Source: Mucilaginibacter lappiensis
GTDB lineage: Bacteria > Bacteroidota > Bacteroidia > Sphingobacteriales > Sphingobacteriaceae
Assembly: GCF_900155965.1 (NCBI RefSeq)
Contig: NZ_FTMG01000001.1
Location: forward strand, 310,001 to 374,000
Direction of reading: 5' to 3'
DNA: 64,000 nucleotides
Part shown: one piece after another, positions 41,962-52,435 of the stretch
Numbering within the stretch: position 1 is the stretch's first letter
Layout of the letters: every line of letters starts with the position of its first letter
Notes under the pieces: generated by a model
Told to the model about the DNA's origin: nothing
Databases searched by the model: none
The model's input: only the letters and a program-made list of their open reading frames with translations
Translations under genes and position numbers: made by a program

Positions 41962-44814
41962 TCAATTCAATGGAATGCTGAAATAAAAGGTTGATCCTAT
42001 ACCCACTTCGCTTTCTACCCAGATTTTTCCCTCGTGGCGCTTGATAATCTCCGCGCTTAGGTATAGCCCGATCCCAAATCCTGAAATATGTTTGGTACCG
42101 CTATCTTCGACGCGGTAATAACGGTCAAATAACCGCTCTGCGTCTTTTGGTTTAATCCCTATTCCTTCATCCCGAATGCTCACCTTCGCATGACCATCTA
42201 CAACCTGGCAATTAACAGTTACGAACTTTCCTCTAGGAGAATACTTGATCGCGTTGCTGAGTAAATTTGAAATTACTGAGCCGATCTTATCCCGGTCTCC
42301 ATTAACCTGCACTGGATCACAGGGTGCAAATTGTATTTCGTGACTGCTCATTGTCATTTTGATTTCATCAATTATTTCCAATAGCAGCTCCTCTAGTTTG
42401 AATGGCTGTTTAACGATCATTAATTTACCAGATTCCAGGCGCGAAATGTTCAGAAAGCCATTGATCATATTACTCATTTTTTTAACCTGCGTATTTGCCT
42501 TATCCATGGCCCCGGTCAGAAAACTGTCTTCATTGTATTTTAATTTCGTATTTACTATCTGAACGAGCGCTGTCAGGGTGGTTAGCGGTGTTTTTAACTC
42601 GTGGCTGACCATCCCGATGAAATCATTTTTGCGGATTTCATCCTGTTTGTTCTCCGTTATATCATGTAATACCCCGGTAAAGAAATCCTTACCATCATAA
42701 TGCTGCATGGTACCGATACCCCGTACCCAGCGAATGCTGCCGTCATGATGACCAATCACCGGGTATTCCATATCGAAGCGCTCTCCTTTGGTAAATGCAG
42801 CTTCCACCATATCAGCTGCCTGTTTCCGGTAATCGGGATGGATCTGGTTAATAGCCGCATCATAAGGAACTTCCTCATCCTTCCGAAACCCAAAAAACTC
42901 TTTCAGTCTGGGTGATGGATAGAAGATCCTGTCCGTGGCATTAATAAAATATGTACCGAGGCCTGCGGCATCTATCGCCATACGCAGGCTCTCTTCGGCT
43001 CTCTCCACTTTTTTTGCGGCCAGATGTTGTTCGGTAATATCCATTACTACACCGGTAAACGCGGAAAATGCGCCGGAAGGGTCTGCCTTTAAATTACCAA
43101 TCGCACGAAGCCAGCGTAACTGGTTATCATGAAAGCCAATTACCGGATAAGTCACATCATAGTCCCCATTATGGTAAATAGCATTTTCGAGCTTTTCCGC
43201 AACATAGCCTCGGTATTCTTCGGTAATTTGGGCCAGGGCACCTTCTATATTTAATTCCTCCTCCGGGTAATAGCCAAACAGTTCCTTTAGGCGCGCATCT
43301 GTTATGAATTCCCGGGTAACAGAATGAATATACCAGGTACCAAATTCGGCGGCATCGATAGCCAGACGCAAGGCTGCTTCGCCTTCCTCAATTCTCTGAT
43401 GAGCAGTGAGCAATTCTTCATTTACAGCAGCAAGCTCTTCATTAGAGGCGGTAAGTTCTTCGTTCATTGCCTGAAGGTCGTTGGAGAACTGTTCCAATAG
43501 TTTACGAGAAACAACCCGGTCGGTAATCTCAAAAGACATGACCAATACGCCCGTCCTTTTACCGTTGATATCACTCAGTGGCTGGTAGGTGTAATCTACG
43601 AAAGTTTCCCTTTGCGTTCCATCCGGAGCAGCAAAAATAACCGGGCTTTCCTTCACGTCTATAACTTCACCGGTTTTCATCACCTGTCTAAGTTGACCAG
43701 GAAATGGCTGGCTGGCTAATTCAGGTAAAATTTCCAGTAGCGGTTTACCAATAACCTGCTCTTTGGTTTTATTCCAATAGGCCAGGTTAGCTTTATTAAC
43801 AGACTCTACGACCAGGTCATTACCCCTGATAACCACCACCGCGGCTGGCAGGATACTAATGATCTGCGCTAGTTGCTGTTCGTTATTTTTTCGGTCGGTA
43901 ATATCAATGCAGGAACTGATGTAGCCGGCGAATGTTCCATCTGACCGGAACCGTGCCGGTATGTTGGCCAATAGCCAGCGGTAGTCGCCGGCTTTACTTA
44001 ATATCCTGAACTCGCCCTTTACCGATGCCTGCTTTTCAGCCGCAGCCAGGTATGTTTTTAGCCAGCGGTCCTTATCATCGGGATGGATCAGTTCTGCCCA
44101 GCCGAATTCCAGCAGATCGGCTTCTGACTTACCAGTAAGATTTACCCATGCTTTATTAAAGTAAACCCCTTTGCTGGTTTCGTCAGCCATTGCGATCATC
44201 ACATCTGTATTTTCGGACATATTTCTAAACCGCTGCTCGCTTTCTGACAATTCTGCCACGCGTGCTGCAACCCGTGCTTCCAGATCGGTATTGATATTTA
44301 ACAGGTTGTCCTGTGATCGCAGCAATTCTTCATTAGCTGCAGCAAGCTCTTCATTGGAAGCGGTCAGTTCTTCTGCCAGGTTTTGTTCGCGTTCCTTACC
44401 TTCCAACATTAATAATCTGTTGTTACAAAGCTCCGTTACATCCGTTGCAGTGTGTAATATGCAATAAACTTCCCCGGTTTCATTTTTAAGGGCACGATAA
44501 ATAAAATCGTAATAAAACCATTTCAGCTCGCCATCAACTCTTAGCTGGGCGGCAGTATTCTTTGCTTCATAAGTTACACCGGTGCGCCAGACATTTTTCA
44601 ACAGGTCGAAAAAAGGTTGACCGATCAATTCAGGAACAGCTTCTGAAAAGGTTTTGCCAATTACACTTCTGTCTTTCCCCCAAAATCCGATCATGGCATC
44701 GTTGGCCATCTCTATCAACAGGTCTTCAGTCGAATAAATGGCAGTAGCATCCTTAGATAGCGCAAGTATCGCTACCAGGTCATCATTATTGAATTTACGG
44801 GTATAAGGTGTCAT
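41962..44814 (-). CDS. large PAS-domain sensor histidine kinase
   Basis: 950 residues, cytoplasmic, without membrane helices. About five PAS domains (roughly 10-130, 195-310, 315-430, 480-600, 610-725) are separated by two coiled coils with near-identical EELTASNEELAA repeats. HisKA near 735 contains VSHELKTPL with the phospho-accepting His; HATPase_c near 840-948 has NLLSNAIKYS (N box), DEGIGI (G1) and GFGIGLYL (G2). No response regulator or HAMP is present. It follows the second kinase gene by 35 bp and is probably co-transcribed with it. Confidence 0.92.
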   Translation of the reverse strand: MTPYTRKFNNDDLVAILALSKDATAIYSTEDLLIEMANDAMIGFWGKDRSVIGKTFSEAVPELIGQPFFDLLKNVWRTGVTYEAKNTAAQLRVDGELKWFYYDFIYRALKNETGEVYCILHTATDVTELCNNRLLMLEGKEREQNLAEELTASNEELAAANEELLRSQDNLLNINTDLEARVAARVAELSESEQRFRNMSENTDVMIAMADETSKGVYFNKAWVNLTGKSEADLLEFGWAELIHPDDKDRWLKTYLAAAEKQASVKGEFRILSKAGDYRWLLANIPARFRSDGTFAGYISSCIDITDRKNNEQQLAQIISILPAAVVVIRGNDLVVESVNKANLAYWNKTKEQVIGKPLLEILPELASQPFPGQLRQVMKTGEVIDVKESPVIFAAPDGTQRETFVDYTYQPLSDINGKRTGVLVMSFEITDRVVSRKLLEQFSNDLQAMNEELTASNEELAAVNEELLTAHQRIEEGEAALRLAIDAAEFGTWYIHSVTREFITDARLKELFGYYPEEELNIEGALAQITEEYRGYVAEKLENAIYHNGDYDVTYPVIGFHDNQLRWLRAIGNLKADPSGAFSAFTGVVMDITEQHLAAKKVERAEESLRMAIDAAGLGTYFINATDRIFYPSPRLKEFFGFRKDEEVPYDAAINQIHPDYRKQAADMVEAAFTKGERFDMEYPVIGHHDGSIRWVRGIGTMQHYDGKDFFTGVLHDITENKQDEIRKNDFIGMVSHELKTPLTTLTALVQIVNTKLKYNEDSFLTGAMDKANTQVKKMSNMINGFLNISRLESGKLMIVKQPFKLEELLLEIIDEIKMTMSSHEIQFAPCDPVQVNGDRDKIGSVISNLLSNAIKYSPRGKFVTVNCQVVDGHAKVSIRDEGIGIKPKDAERLFDRYYRVEDSGTKHISGFGIGLYLSAEIIKRHEGKIWVESEVGIGSTFYFSIPLN

Positions 44815-44849
44815 TGGCAGCTAATTCTTTTAAGGTTATCTTTCCGTGC

Positions 44850-47237
44850 CTAAATCGATTTTATTTGTTTTTGTTCATTTATCCACGCCTCTGCTAATTT
44901 GATATCTGTGAAATATTGCGTGGTAATAATACCGGCCATGATGTCAATGCTTTTCTTTGCGGACAGCTGGCTGAAGGTACTGGGTGAAAACACCAGTGCA
45001 AAATATTTTAAACCGGCTTTTTCCATCATAGGGAACCAGATATTCCCCACCCATTCGGCAGCCTCTGACCAGTTGCCCAATACATGCGTGTTGTCATTGA
45101 CCACACGGTCACTCTTATTTTTCTCCAGGATCTCCCACATGATCAAACAGCCTCGTTTAACAGATTCTATATCGTGAAAACCTGTCCAGTCAACGTCCAG
45201 CCGGTTATGCATTTTGTTGTAATTAATGGATATATACCTGTCCCGATAATAGGTTGCTGTCCGCGTCACCTCTTGTTTTTCTGTCTGAACTATTGGTAAC
45301 CTGAAATAAAATGTGGAACCCTCGCCTACTTCGCTTTCGATCCAAAAACTGCCGCCATGACGCCTTAATATCTCAGCAGAGATATAAAGTCCCAACCCTA
45401 GACCTTCAAAGCGCATGGACGTATTATCCACACGGTAATACCGGTCAAATAATTTATGAAGGTTTTCTTTGGCAATCCCGATACCGAAATCTTGTACGGA
45501 AACAACAATATTATCCTGGTCCATCGCACTGTTGATAAGTACTTTCGTTCCTGCGGAGGAATACTTGACTGCGTTTGATATAAAATTATTGATGACTTGT
45601 TCTAAACGGCCGCGATCGCCATCATAAGTAATATCAGGATTGCCGTTGAGAATAAGCTGATGCTGGGGCGCGGTGTGTTTCATGCTTTCGACGCTATCGT
45701 TCAGCAGTTCGGCGAAATTGAACTGTTCCATCGCATAGCTAACCTTTCCGGCATTGATCTTAGTCACGTCCAACAGATCAGCAATCAGCCGTTCCAGCCG
45801 TGCGATATGATCGGCTGATTTGCTAATAAATGGTTTTACTTTTTCCGGGACCTCCAGTCGTTTCATGATCTGGTTATAAGCTTTGATGCTCGTTAACGGC
45901 GTTTTAAGCTCATGGCTGGCGATGGAAAGAAACTCGTCTTTTTTATACTCATTCGCTTTACGTGAATCGATATTGGTATTGGTTCCAAACCAGGATGTGA
46001 TCACGCCGTCTTCGATGAATGGTACAGCACGGGCAAGATGCCAGTAATAGTTACCATCGGAGAATTTCAAGCGAAATTCAGTCATATATTCTTTTCCACT
46101 GGCCAGTGATTGTTCCCATTTTGTCTGGCATCCGGTCAAGTCATCCAGGTGAACAAAGCCCTGCCAGCCTTTTCCTACGATCACATCTGTATCATAACCG
46201 AAGTCGTCACATACGACCTGGTTAACATAATCCAATTCACCATTCGGCTTTGCAGTCCATACTTGTTGTGGCATGGTGTTCAACAGGAAATTATGCCGTT
46301 TGTCGCTAGCTTCAACCTTTCGTTTGACCCTGATCGTATCGGTTATTTCGATCACGAACACCAGGATGCCATCTACTGATCCATTCAGATCTTTCCTGGC
46401 CTGGTAGATAAAATTGAAATAGCGATCCTCAACCGGGCCATCTGACGTCCTGGCCAGCGGAATGAGTAATTCATTTCCTTCAAATGTTTTCCCGCTAGTA
46501 TAGACGCCCTGCAAAACGTCCCAGATGGCTGAATCTTTAACTTCTGGTACCGCTTCAAGTAGCGGTTTGCCCAATAATTCTCTTCCGGGGAATAATTGCT
46601 GGTACAACGGATTAATCAGCTCAAAGGTCAGTTCAGCTCCGCCAAGAATACATATGCCAGCGGGAGCCTGCCAAAAAAAGTTTTTAAGCCTGTCACGCTC
46701 GATGATCGTTTCCGCCTGTGCTTGCTCGGCTTGTTCAATCGCTTTTACTTTTTCTGTGGTTTCAACACAAATTACCAGTACGCCGTTAATATGACCTTGC
46801 GTGTCTCTTAGCGGGCTATAAGAAAAATCAAAATAGCAATTTTCAGGAAAGCCGTTTCTTTCCAGCGGCACCATGAAATTGGGGAAGCCGACTGTTTTCC
46901 CTGCCATTACTTCCTCAAACATCGGCCCAATGGTGTCCCATATCTCCGCGAATGTCTCACTGCCGGAAATCCCTAAAGCTTGTGGGTGTTTGCTCTTTCC
47001 GAGGATGGGCCTGAATGCATCGTTATAAAATTGTAAATATTCCTGTCCCCAGCAAATCAAAACCGGGAATGCAGTGCTCAGCATCATACTGACGGTTTGC
47101 TTCAACGCTTCCGGCCAGGTTCCGGGCGCCCCTAGTGAGGTAGAAGACCAATCCTTAGCGCGGATCTGCTCACCCATTCGGCCACCGTTACTTAAAAATG
47201 GGTATTCAGCATTCGATAAGGAAGAATTCTGTGCCAT
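44850..47237 (-). CDS. PAS sensor histidine kinase with C-terminal SpoIIAA/STAS-like domain
   Basis: 795 residues. Three PAS-type domains (about 35-165, 185-310, 320-440), HisKA with ASHELKTPL (His near 450), and HATPase_c with NFISNAVKYS, DFGIGI and GLGLGLYIS (about 555-665). An extra domain (about 670-795: YRDRYISINYNKMHNRLDVDW..., ending LAEAWINEQ) resembles the SpoIIAA-like STAS fold, unusual on a kinase. No membrane segment, so it senses a cytoplasmic cue. First gene of a two-kinase unit. Confidence 0.9.
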   Translation of the reverse strand: MAQNSSLSNAEYPFLSNGGRMGEQIRAKDWSSTSLGAPGTWPEALKQTVSMMLSTAFPVLICWGQEYLQFYNDAFRPILGKSKHPQALGISGSETFAEIWDTIGPMFEEVMAGKTVGFPNFMVPLERNGFPENCYFDFSYSPLRDTQGHINGVLVICVETTEKVKAIEQAEQAQAETIIERDRLKNFFWQAPAGICILGGAELTFELINPLYQQLFPGRELLGKPLLEAVPEVKDSAIWDVLQGVYTSGKTFEGNELLIPLARTSDGPVEDRYFNFIYQARKDLNGSVDGILVFVIEITDTIRVKRKVEASDKRHNFLLNTMPQQVWTAKPNGELDYVNQVVCDDFGYDTDVIVGKGWQGFVHLDDLTGCQTKWEQSLASGKEYMTEFRLKFSDGNYYWHLARAVPFIEDGVITSWFGTNTNIDSRKANEYKKDEFLSIASHELKTPLTSIKAYNQIMKRLEVPEKVKPFISKSADHIARLERLIADLLDVTKINAGKVSYAMEQFNFAELLNDSVESMKHTAPQHQLILNGNPDITYDGDRGRLEQVINNFISNAVKYSSAGTKVLINSAMDQDNIVVSVQDFGIGIAKENLHKLFDRYYRVDNTSMRFEGLGLGLYISAEILRRHGGSFWIESEVGEGSTFYFRLPIVQTEKQEVTRTATYYRDRYISINYNKMHNRLDVDWTGFHDIESVKRGCLIMWEILEKNKSDRVVNDNTHVLGNWSEAAEWVGNIWFPMMEKAGLKYFALVFSPSTFSQLSAKKSIDIMAGIITTQYFTDIKLAEAWINEQKQIKSI

Positions 47238-47740
47238 AATTTAATTACTGATGAAGGAAGAAACTAAATTGGAAACAAAATGTTTTGAGTAATTATTGAT
47301 ACCACAAAATAATACTAATTTAAATCCGCCCGTCGTATATCAAGTTGCTCAGGTGTACATAGACATTATAAAAATGCAGTTTTGAGGAGCAATGGAAAAT
47401 CACAGATTCGATGTGCACGAAAAATATTTGTTGCTATGGAATTCAACATCAAACAGATTGTTTGAATGAGCTAATGACTTTATTATACCATCAACAAGCA
47501 GTTATAATTTCAAAAAAATTGTGTCATGCAAAAGTCCGGGACAGCACGGTGAGTAAACGCTAATTCAGCTATCTGAAGTTTGTAACTTAGGATATCAATA
47601 CATGTAGTTTGCGGAAAACTTCAATATTTCATGCAAATAACTTGAAATTAAGTTATTTAAGCCTATTGCGAGTTAATAAATAAGTTTAAATTGTGCATGC
47701 TGTAAATCCCGGATAAAAAAAGTTATAAAATAGAACTCTA
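47238..47740. other. 503-bp intergenic region between divergent kinase and phoD genes
   Basis: AT-rich divergent promoter region. No open frame of note and no strong dyad was found by eye. It must contain the promoters of the kinase pair (leftward) and of the PhoD gene (rightward), but I could not assign -7 boxes with confidence. Confidence 0.5.
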
Positions 47741-49789
47741 ATGAATTTAACCCGCCGTAAATTCTTACAATCCCTGTCCATTGGCGTCGTCCTAACAACA
47801 AAAAAAGGTTGGGCAAACAAGTTCCCCACTAAAGCAGTTGAGCGCAGGGACCTCTTTCCACAGGGTGTAGCATCAGGTGACCCAACAGCTGACACAGTCA
47901 TCTTGTGGACGAGGCGTCCACCAGTAAACGGAAATTTCGCCAGCAAGCTGATCGTTGAAATATCGACCAGCCCGGAATTCAATAAAATCCTGGCGGGCGG
48001 TACTGCAAATATTAGTGCTGATTCAGATTGGACCTGTCGTTTCCTGGCTACAGATCTCAAACCCAATCGCGAGTACTGGTACCGCTTCATTGATGATCGT
48101 GGTTTCGCAAGCCGGATCGGTCGCACTATGACAGCACCCAGCGATGATTCGGATACACCTATTCGTTTTACCTTTGTATGTTGTCAATGCCCTAACGAAG
48201 GTGCCATGAATGCTTACCGAAAGATGATCTTTGAAGATGAGGCACGTCCGAAAGAGCAACGGCTTAATTTTGTGTTGCACCTGGGCGATTTTATTTACGA
48301 GGTGACCTGGTATGCCGAAGATAATCCGAACGGAAACCGTGGTCGTCGCATCAGAAACCTGTATAAATTTCCGCAAGGTCGAAAGGTTAGCAATTTCCAT
48401 CTCCCCGTTACCCTGGAGGATTATCGTACACTCTACAGGGCCTATCTTGAGGATCCCGACTTACAGGACGCCCGTGCCCGTTGGCCATTTGTCTGTATTT
48501 GGGATAATCACGAATTTGCCTGGGCAGGATACCAGAGCCAGTATGTGGCAGGTGGCGGCTTCAGCGCTCCTGCACAAAACCAAAAAGTCTCTGCCAACCA
48601 GGCCTGGTGGGAGTTCATGCCTGCAATGGTCAAACAGCCGGGTAACCCCAAGATGGAACATTTTAATGCTCCCGCAGTGGTGGATACACCCATGGAAAAA
48701 TTCAACGAAGACGGACTTTCAGAAGAGCCTAATAACCTGAAGGCGATCAATAGCCTGAAGATCCAGCGTGTATTGCGTTGGGGCAAAAATGTAGACTTAC
48801 TGCTGACCGATAATTGGTCATTCCGTTCTCCCGATATGTCGACTGATGATTTTAATGTACCAGAGTACCCAAGGGTAGACGCGCAGATACCTTTTGAGAT
48901 CATGAATTATGGTCGTCATTACAATGGAGATAAACCACCGGAAACCATACAATTCAATGGCAAAGCTATTCCGAATCCTACAAAAAATGTTCATGCCCAA
49001 ACTTACCTGGGTAGCGAGCAAAGAAACTGGTTCTTAGAACAACTCGGGGCTTCTAACGCGCGCTGGAAAATATGGGGACACGGTTTTGGCACCATGGAAG
49101 TACGTAGTGATTATCAAAATTTACCCGGCGAACTAGGCGCTAAGTGGCCTAAAGATGTAGGATATGCTTTAATAGACAACCGGTTCCTTCGTGATAAAGA
49201 CATCATATTTGATTTCATACACGACCATAAAATCACAGGTTTTTGTGTGGTCGGAGGCGATCGTCATGCGTTTCACGCCGGTTTAGCGTCTAAGGCGCTG
49301 CCGCCGAAGAAATACGAACCACTGGGCGTAGAATTCATTACCGGTTCCATATCGCAGCAGACGCTCTTTGAAGTATTGGAAGTAACTATGGCTAAGGACC
49401 ATCCGAAACGCGTACTGCACCTGATTGATCAGCCGGATGGCACCGTGATCCCTTCTATGAACGTTGCCGCTTTGCATGGGGTGCTTTCGACGCTAAAGCT
49501 AAAAGAGACCGGAGATATGGAGCAAGCCCGTGCCGTGCGCAATCCGGATGTGGCGCCGCATTTGTCATTGCTCGATTTCGGGGGCCATGGTTATGTATTG
49601 ATGACTGCCACTTCGGAGCAACTTTCGGCGGAGTTCGTATGCATCCCCCGTCCATTGGAACGCAGCGAGCGTCCTGATGGTGGTCCTTTGGCCTACCGTG
49701 TTGTGCATCGCACAAATTTGTGGAACGCAGACGAGACACCTAAGCTTGAACAGGAGATCCTTGAAGGCAACCCACAGTATTGCATCTGA
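47741..49789 (+). CDS. phoD: PhoD-family alkaline phosphatase/phosphodiesterase, Tat-exported
   Basis: 682 residues. A twin-arginine signal is present at the N-terminus (LTRRKFLQ, then a hydrophobic SLSIGVVLTT). Then the PhoD N-terminal domain (FPQGVASGDPTADTVILWTRR) and the metallophosphatase core with LHLGDFIYE, WDNHE, GGDRHAFH motifs that bind Ca/Fe. It hydrolyses phosphoesters outside the cytoplasm to obtain phosphate. The length exceeds Bacillus PhoD but matches the longer Bacteroidota/Proteobacteria variants. Stand-alone gene. Confidence 0.93.
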   Translation: MNLTRRKFLQSLSIGVVLTTKKGWANKFPTKAVERRDLFPQGVASGDPTADTVILWTRRPPVNGNFASKLIVEISTSPEFNKILAGGTANISADSDWTCRFLATDLKPNREYWYRFIDDRGFASRIGRTMTAPSDDSDTPIRFTFVCCQCPNEGAMNAYRKMIFEDEARPKEQRLNFVLHLGDFIYEVTWYAEDNPNGNRGRRIRNLYKFPQGRKVSNFHLPVTLEDYRTLYRAYLEDPDLQDARARWPFVCIWDNHEFAWAGYQSQYVAGGGFSAPAQNQKVSANQAWWEFMPAMVKQPGNPKMEHFNAPAVVDTPMEKFNEDGLSEEPNNLKAINSLKIQRVLRWGKNVDLLLTDNWSFRSPDMSTDDFNVPEYPRVDAQIPFEIMNYGRHYNGDKPPETIQFNGKAIPNPTKNVHAQTYLGSEQRNWFLEQLGASNARWKIWGHGFGTMEVRSDYQNLPGELGAKWPKDVGYALIDNRFLRDKDIIFDFIHDHKITGFCVVGGDRHAFHAGLASKALPPKKYEPLGVEFITGSISQQTLFEVLEVTMAKDHPKRVLHLIDQPDGTVIPSMNVAALHGVLSTLKLKETGDMEQARAVRNPDVAPHLSLLDFGGHGYVLMTATSEQLSAEFVCIPRPLERSERPDGGPLAYRVVHRTNLWNADETPKLEQEILEGNPQYCI

Positions 49790-49940
49790 GTTATTGCCCC
49801 ACCCCCACCCGCTTAAGCGTCTATGCTTAACTGAAAAATAAATGCGAGTGTCCACATGGATATTCCGGAGCCGTGGATCATAACATTCCGAAATCGCGGA
49901 CCAATAGTTCTGCAACACTTTGACCATATCAAATCACTGA

Positions 49941-50399
49941 TTAATAGTTGCCATTTTTTAATGTGATAAACACAAGGCGCTGCTCTAAATGCCACGGAAT
50001 CGCCTGGTCAAGGCCTACGGAACGTCCATATTTCTCCCTTGCAGTGAGGGAATACAAACTGGAGAACTGATCGTAAATGCATTCATAGATCTGCTTAAAA
50101 TAATCTGGATCTATTTTGGAAAGCCGCTCTGAAATGGAGCTTCTACGTATCCGTTCACCCTCATCCAGATTAAAAAGCACCTTAAATACAGAATTATTGA
50201 AGGTATCTTCCAAAGTTCGCTGGCTTAGTTTTTCATTATCCAAAATGCTATACAAGAGAAGATAGAATAGTTTATTGCCATGAAGAACCTTGGCATAATG
50301 ATCGATCTTGGTCGTTAGGGATAAATTTGATATCAGAGCCTCAGGAATGTATTCCGGGAGATGTTTTGCACTAATAATATGATCTTTAAATTTCGGCAT
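49941..50399 (-). pseudogene. truncated IS4-type transposase (N-terminal fragment)
   Basis: The first about 115 residues (IDHYAKVLHGNKLFYLLLYSI..., TLEDTFNNSVFKVLF, RSSISERLSKIDPDYFKQIYE) look like the N-terminal DNA-binding part of Bacteroidota IS4-family transposases. After about residue 118 the sequence loses this character and stops at 152; the whole DDE catalytic part is missing. No inverted repeats were found around it. Hence a dead remnant. Confidence 0.6.
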
Positions 50400-50504
50400 A
50401 TCTCATTGATTATCAGCCATTAGGATACTAATTTAAGATCAAAAAAACAATAATAACTAACTGGAAATCAGATGTTTGCAATGATAAATAAACCGATTTA
50501 TAAC

Positions 50505-50531
50505 AAAAAAGTCGGAAGAAAATCTTCCGAC
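50505..50531 (-). terminator. intrinsic terminator after the cupin gene
   Basis: On the minus strand, GTCGGAAGA-TTT-TCTTCCGAC (9-bp perfect stem, 50511-50531) is followed by a run of six T (50505-50510). It lies 28 bp downstream of the cupin stop. Confidence 0.85.
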
Positions 50532-50558
50532 CATGACTGGCTTTAGGCCCCCTTATAG

Positions 50559-51362
50559 TTATTTAGATTTGCTCGCTGGGTTCTTTGAAAATGTCTTCAA
50601 CAAACCCAATAGCTGTTCCCTGTGATCGTTATTCATGTGTTCAGGCTTTCCTTCCTTAGTAGATTTAACATATTGCCAGAAATCAGAGCTTTGATTAAAA
50701 CCATATTCAGGCGCTAATGATACAAACCGGACATTTTCTTTAAAAGTAAGTTCTCCTGGTTTTTCATTCCTTTTTAAAACGCGACCTGCCCTCACAAAGT
50801 ATGGAAGAATAGAAACGTCTTTTGTGTCAGGCGTCCATACTATGTATAATATCTGTGTTTTCCCGGAAGTATTAATAAATCCGTGCATGAAAAATCTGTT
50901 ACCATAAAAGAGTTCCTTTGGACGCATAGGCACTATATCCACTATGTCTTTAGGAGCGTTTTCACCTGGTATTTTATTTAAATCAGGATAAGCTGTTTCA
51001 CCCATATACATAGTAAATCCACCATTTGGTGCATAGAACCATTCATCTGTCCAATGGTGAATGTGCGGCGGCGGCCCCTGGTTCGGCGGAACAGTCACTT
51101 TGGCAAACAGGTATTTTCCATTAGTAGATTTTCCTGTCTGAATAAAATCAAATATCTGGTATGCAGGGCCTAAAACAAGAGGTCCATCACCAGACGATGG
51201 AATTTCCGGGAAATCAAAAGGTTTATAGCTTTCCGGAGCAGGTGTGCAGACAGCTACTTTAGCTTTAGCTTTCACTTTAGTTGGTGCGGTGTAAGAGAAC
51301 AGGGACATCGCTCCAATGACAAGAACAGAAGCGCCTGTCATCAATAGGATTGTTTTTTTCAT
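50559..51362 (-). CDS. exported cupin-domain protein, predicted MocR-regulon member
   Basis: 267 residues from ATG 51362; a second in-frame ATG at 51386 lies at the -7 box of the promoter, so it cannot be the start. Signal peptide (about 1-26, MKKTILLMTGASVLVIGAMS). The cupin core carries the metal motif HIHHxxxE (His100, His102, His103, Glu107) and a later beta-barrel His. Possibly an exported dioxygenase or binding protein for small molecules. Its promoter carries the 20-bp element shared with DoxX and the azoreductase-like gene. Confidence 0.82.
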   Translation of the reverse strand: MKKTILLMTGASVLVIGAMSLFSYTAPTKVKAKAKVAVCTPAPESYKPFDFPEIPSSGDGPLVLGPAYQIFDFIQTGKSTNGKYLFAKVTVPPNQGPPPHIHHWTDEWFYAPNGGFTMYMGETAYPDLNKIPGENAPKDIVDIVPMRPKELFYGNRFFMHGFINTSGKTQILYIVWTPDTKDVSILPYFVRAGRVLKRNEKPGELTFKENVRFVSLAPEYGFNQSSDFWQYVKSTKEGKPEHMNNDHREQLLGLLKTFSKNPASKSK

Positions 51363-51387
51363 GATATTTTTGGTGAATTTTTTCATT

Positions 51388-51425
51388 CAAAACTATCCGA
51401 TATTTGGGTTATATTTACATACCAG
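51388..51425 (-). promoter_or_regulatory. cupin promoter: 20-bp shared element plus -7 box (copy A)
   Basis: Read on the minus strand: CTGGTATGTAAATATAACCC (51425-51406), 10 bp, then TAGTTTTG (51395-51388), the Bacteroidota -7 box, 25 bp before the ATG. The element has partial dyad symmetry (TGG...CCA). Copies B and C at 54693-54730 and 56912-56949 have the same spacing. Confidence 0.75.
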
Positions 51426-52260
51426 TTTTAATAATAAACAGGGCCCAGATTGGATATTCGATAGCTCCTGCCGATAGAACGACCTCACGTGCAGCCTCAA
51501 TTATCATGATCTCCCCGTTTCGCAGCAACTCAACTCCAGTACAATGTGAGCCTGTTAATTGTAGCTTTAATGCTTTCGTATTTGTCAGAATGGTAAGATT
51601 TTGCTTAACCGATATCGAAGGAAGCTTTAGATAAGCAGTTGGGCTTGACCGGCGGTTTTCACGGAAATTCACACTCATCGGTCCAACGCCTTGAGGGGAT
51701 TGTCCATTCATGTCATCCAACAAAGGCATGCCCATCGCCAAGCAGGAATCTGAAAATGCGGCAATTAACGGATGCGGATCTTTAATATTCTCGATAGCAA
51801 TGGGACCACCCGCACCGTGGAAAGCAGAGGCTCCACCTTCCCAGTCTTCTATTTGCCTGAATAATGGTAGCACTGATTCGTAATCCCAACCAGGATTGCC
51901 GGCTGCAGCCCAGCTGTCATAATCGTGTTGTGTGCCTCTCGCCCACATCATGGCATTGATACTACCTGATCCACCGAGTACTTTTCCTCTCGGTGCCAGG
52001 TTGATCCTATCTTTTAGTAAAGCCCCCGGTGCATAGGTGTAGGCATAGTCGTGGGCTGAACCAATATTTTACGCCCACATTAAGGGATGTTCAATTTCCT
52101 GTATAGCAGTATCCGAGCCTCCTGATTCGATCAGCAGTACAGAAGCTTCCGAATTTGCGGCAAGGCGGCCTGCGACAACGCAGCCAGCTGATCGTCCTCC
52201 AATAATAATATAATCATATTGACGCATAACAGCGTCATTACTTAAAAGTGTATCGTTCAT
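51415..52260 (-). pseudogene. GMC (choline dehydrogenase-like) oxidoreductase pseudogene
   Basis: One frame of 282 codons reads as the first half of a GMC oxidoreductase: YDYIIIGGRSAGCVVAGRL (FAD-binding), then PRGKVLGGSGSINAMMWARG, then EVVLSAGAI. There is an in-frame TAA at 52069-52071 (codon 64), the Rossmann GxGxxG has Arg at its second Gly, and the frame ends about 250 residues short of the family length (about 530). Three independent lesions indicate an inactive gene. Its dead 3' end contains promoter copy A of the cupin gene. Confidence 0.85.
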
Positions 52261-52435
52261 AGGGGGTATTTATATTGTTTAACATGATAGACTTAACATA
52301 GAATGACATCGGAGAACTTGATCGGCAGCGGGCAGATATGACCGCAGACAAAGTGATTCCGGGATGCTAAAAAGTAGTTGTAGTTTGAGTGCTTCGTTGA
52401 GTTTTGATTAAATCGCGGCTACTTGAAATGGGTCA

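Noticed and set aside
49565..49927. 120-codon minus-strand frame continuing towards the transposase remnant
   Set aside because: Mostly antisense to phoD and without similarity to a transposase C-terminus; it does not restore the DDE domain.
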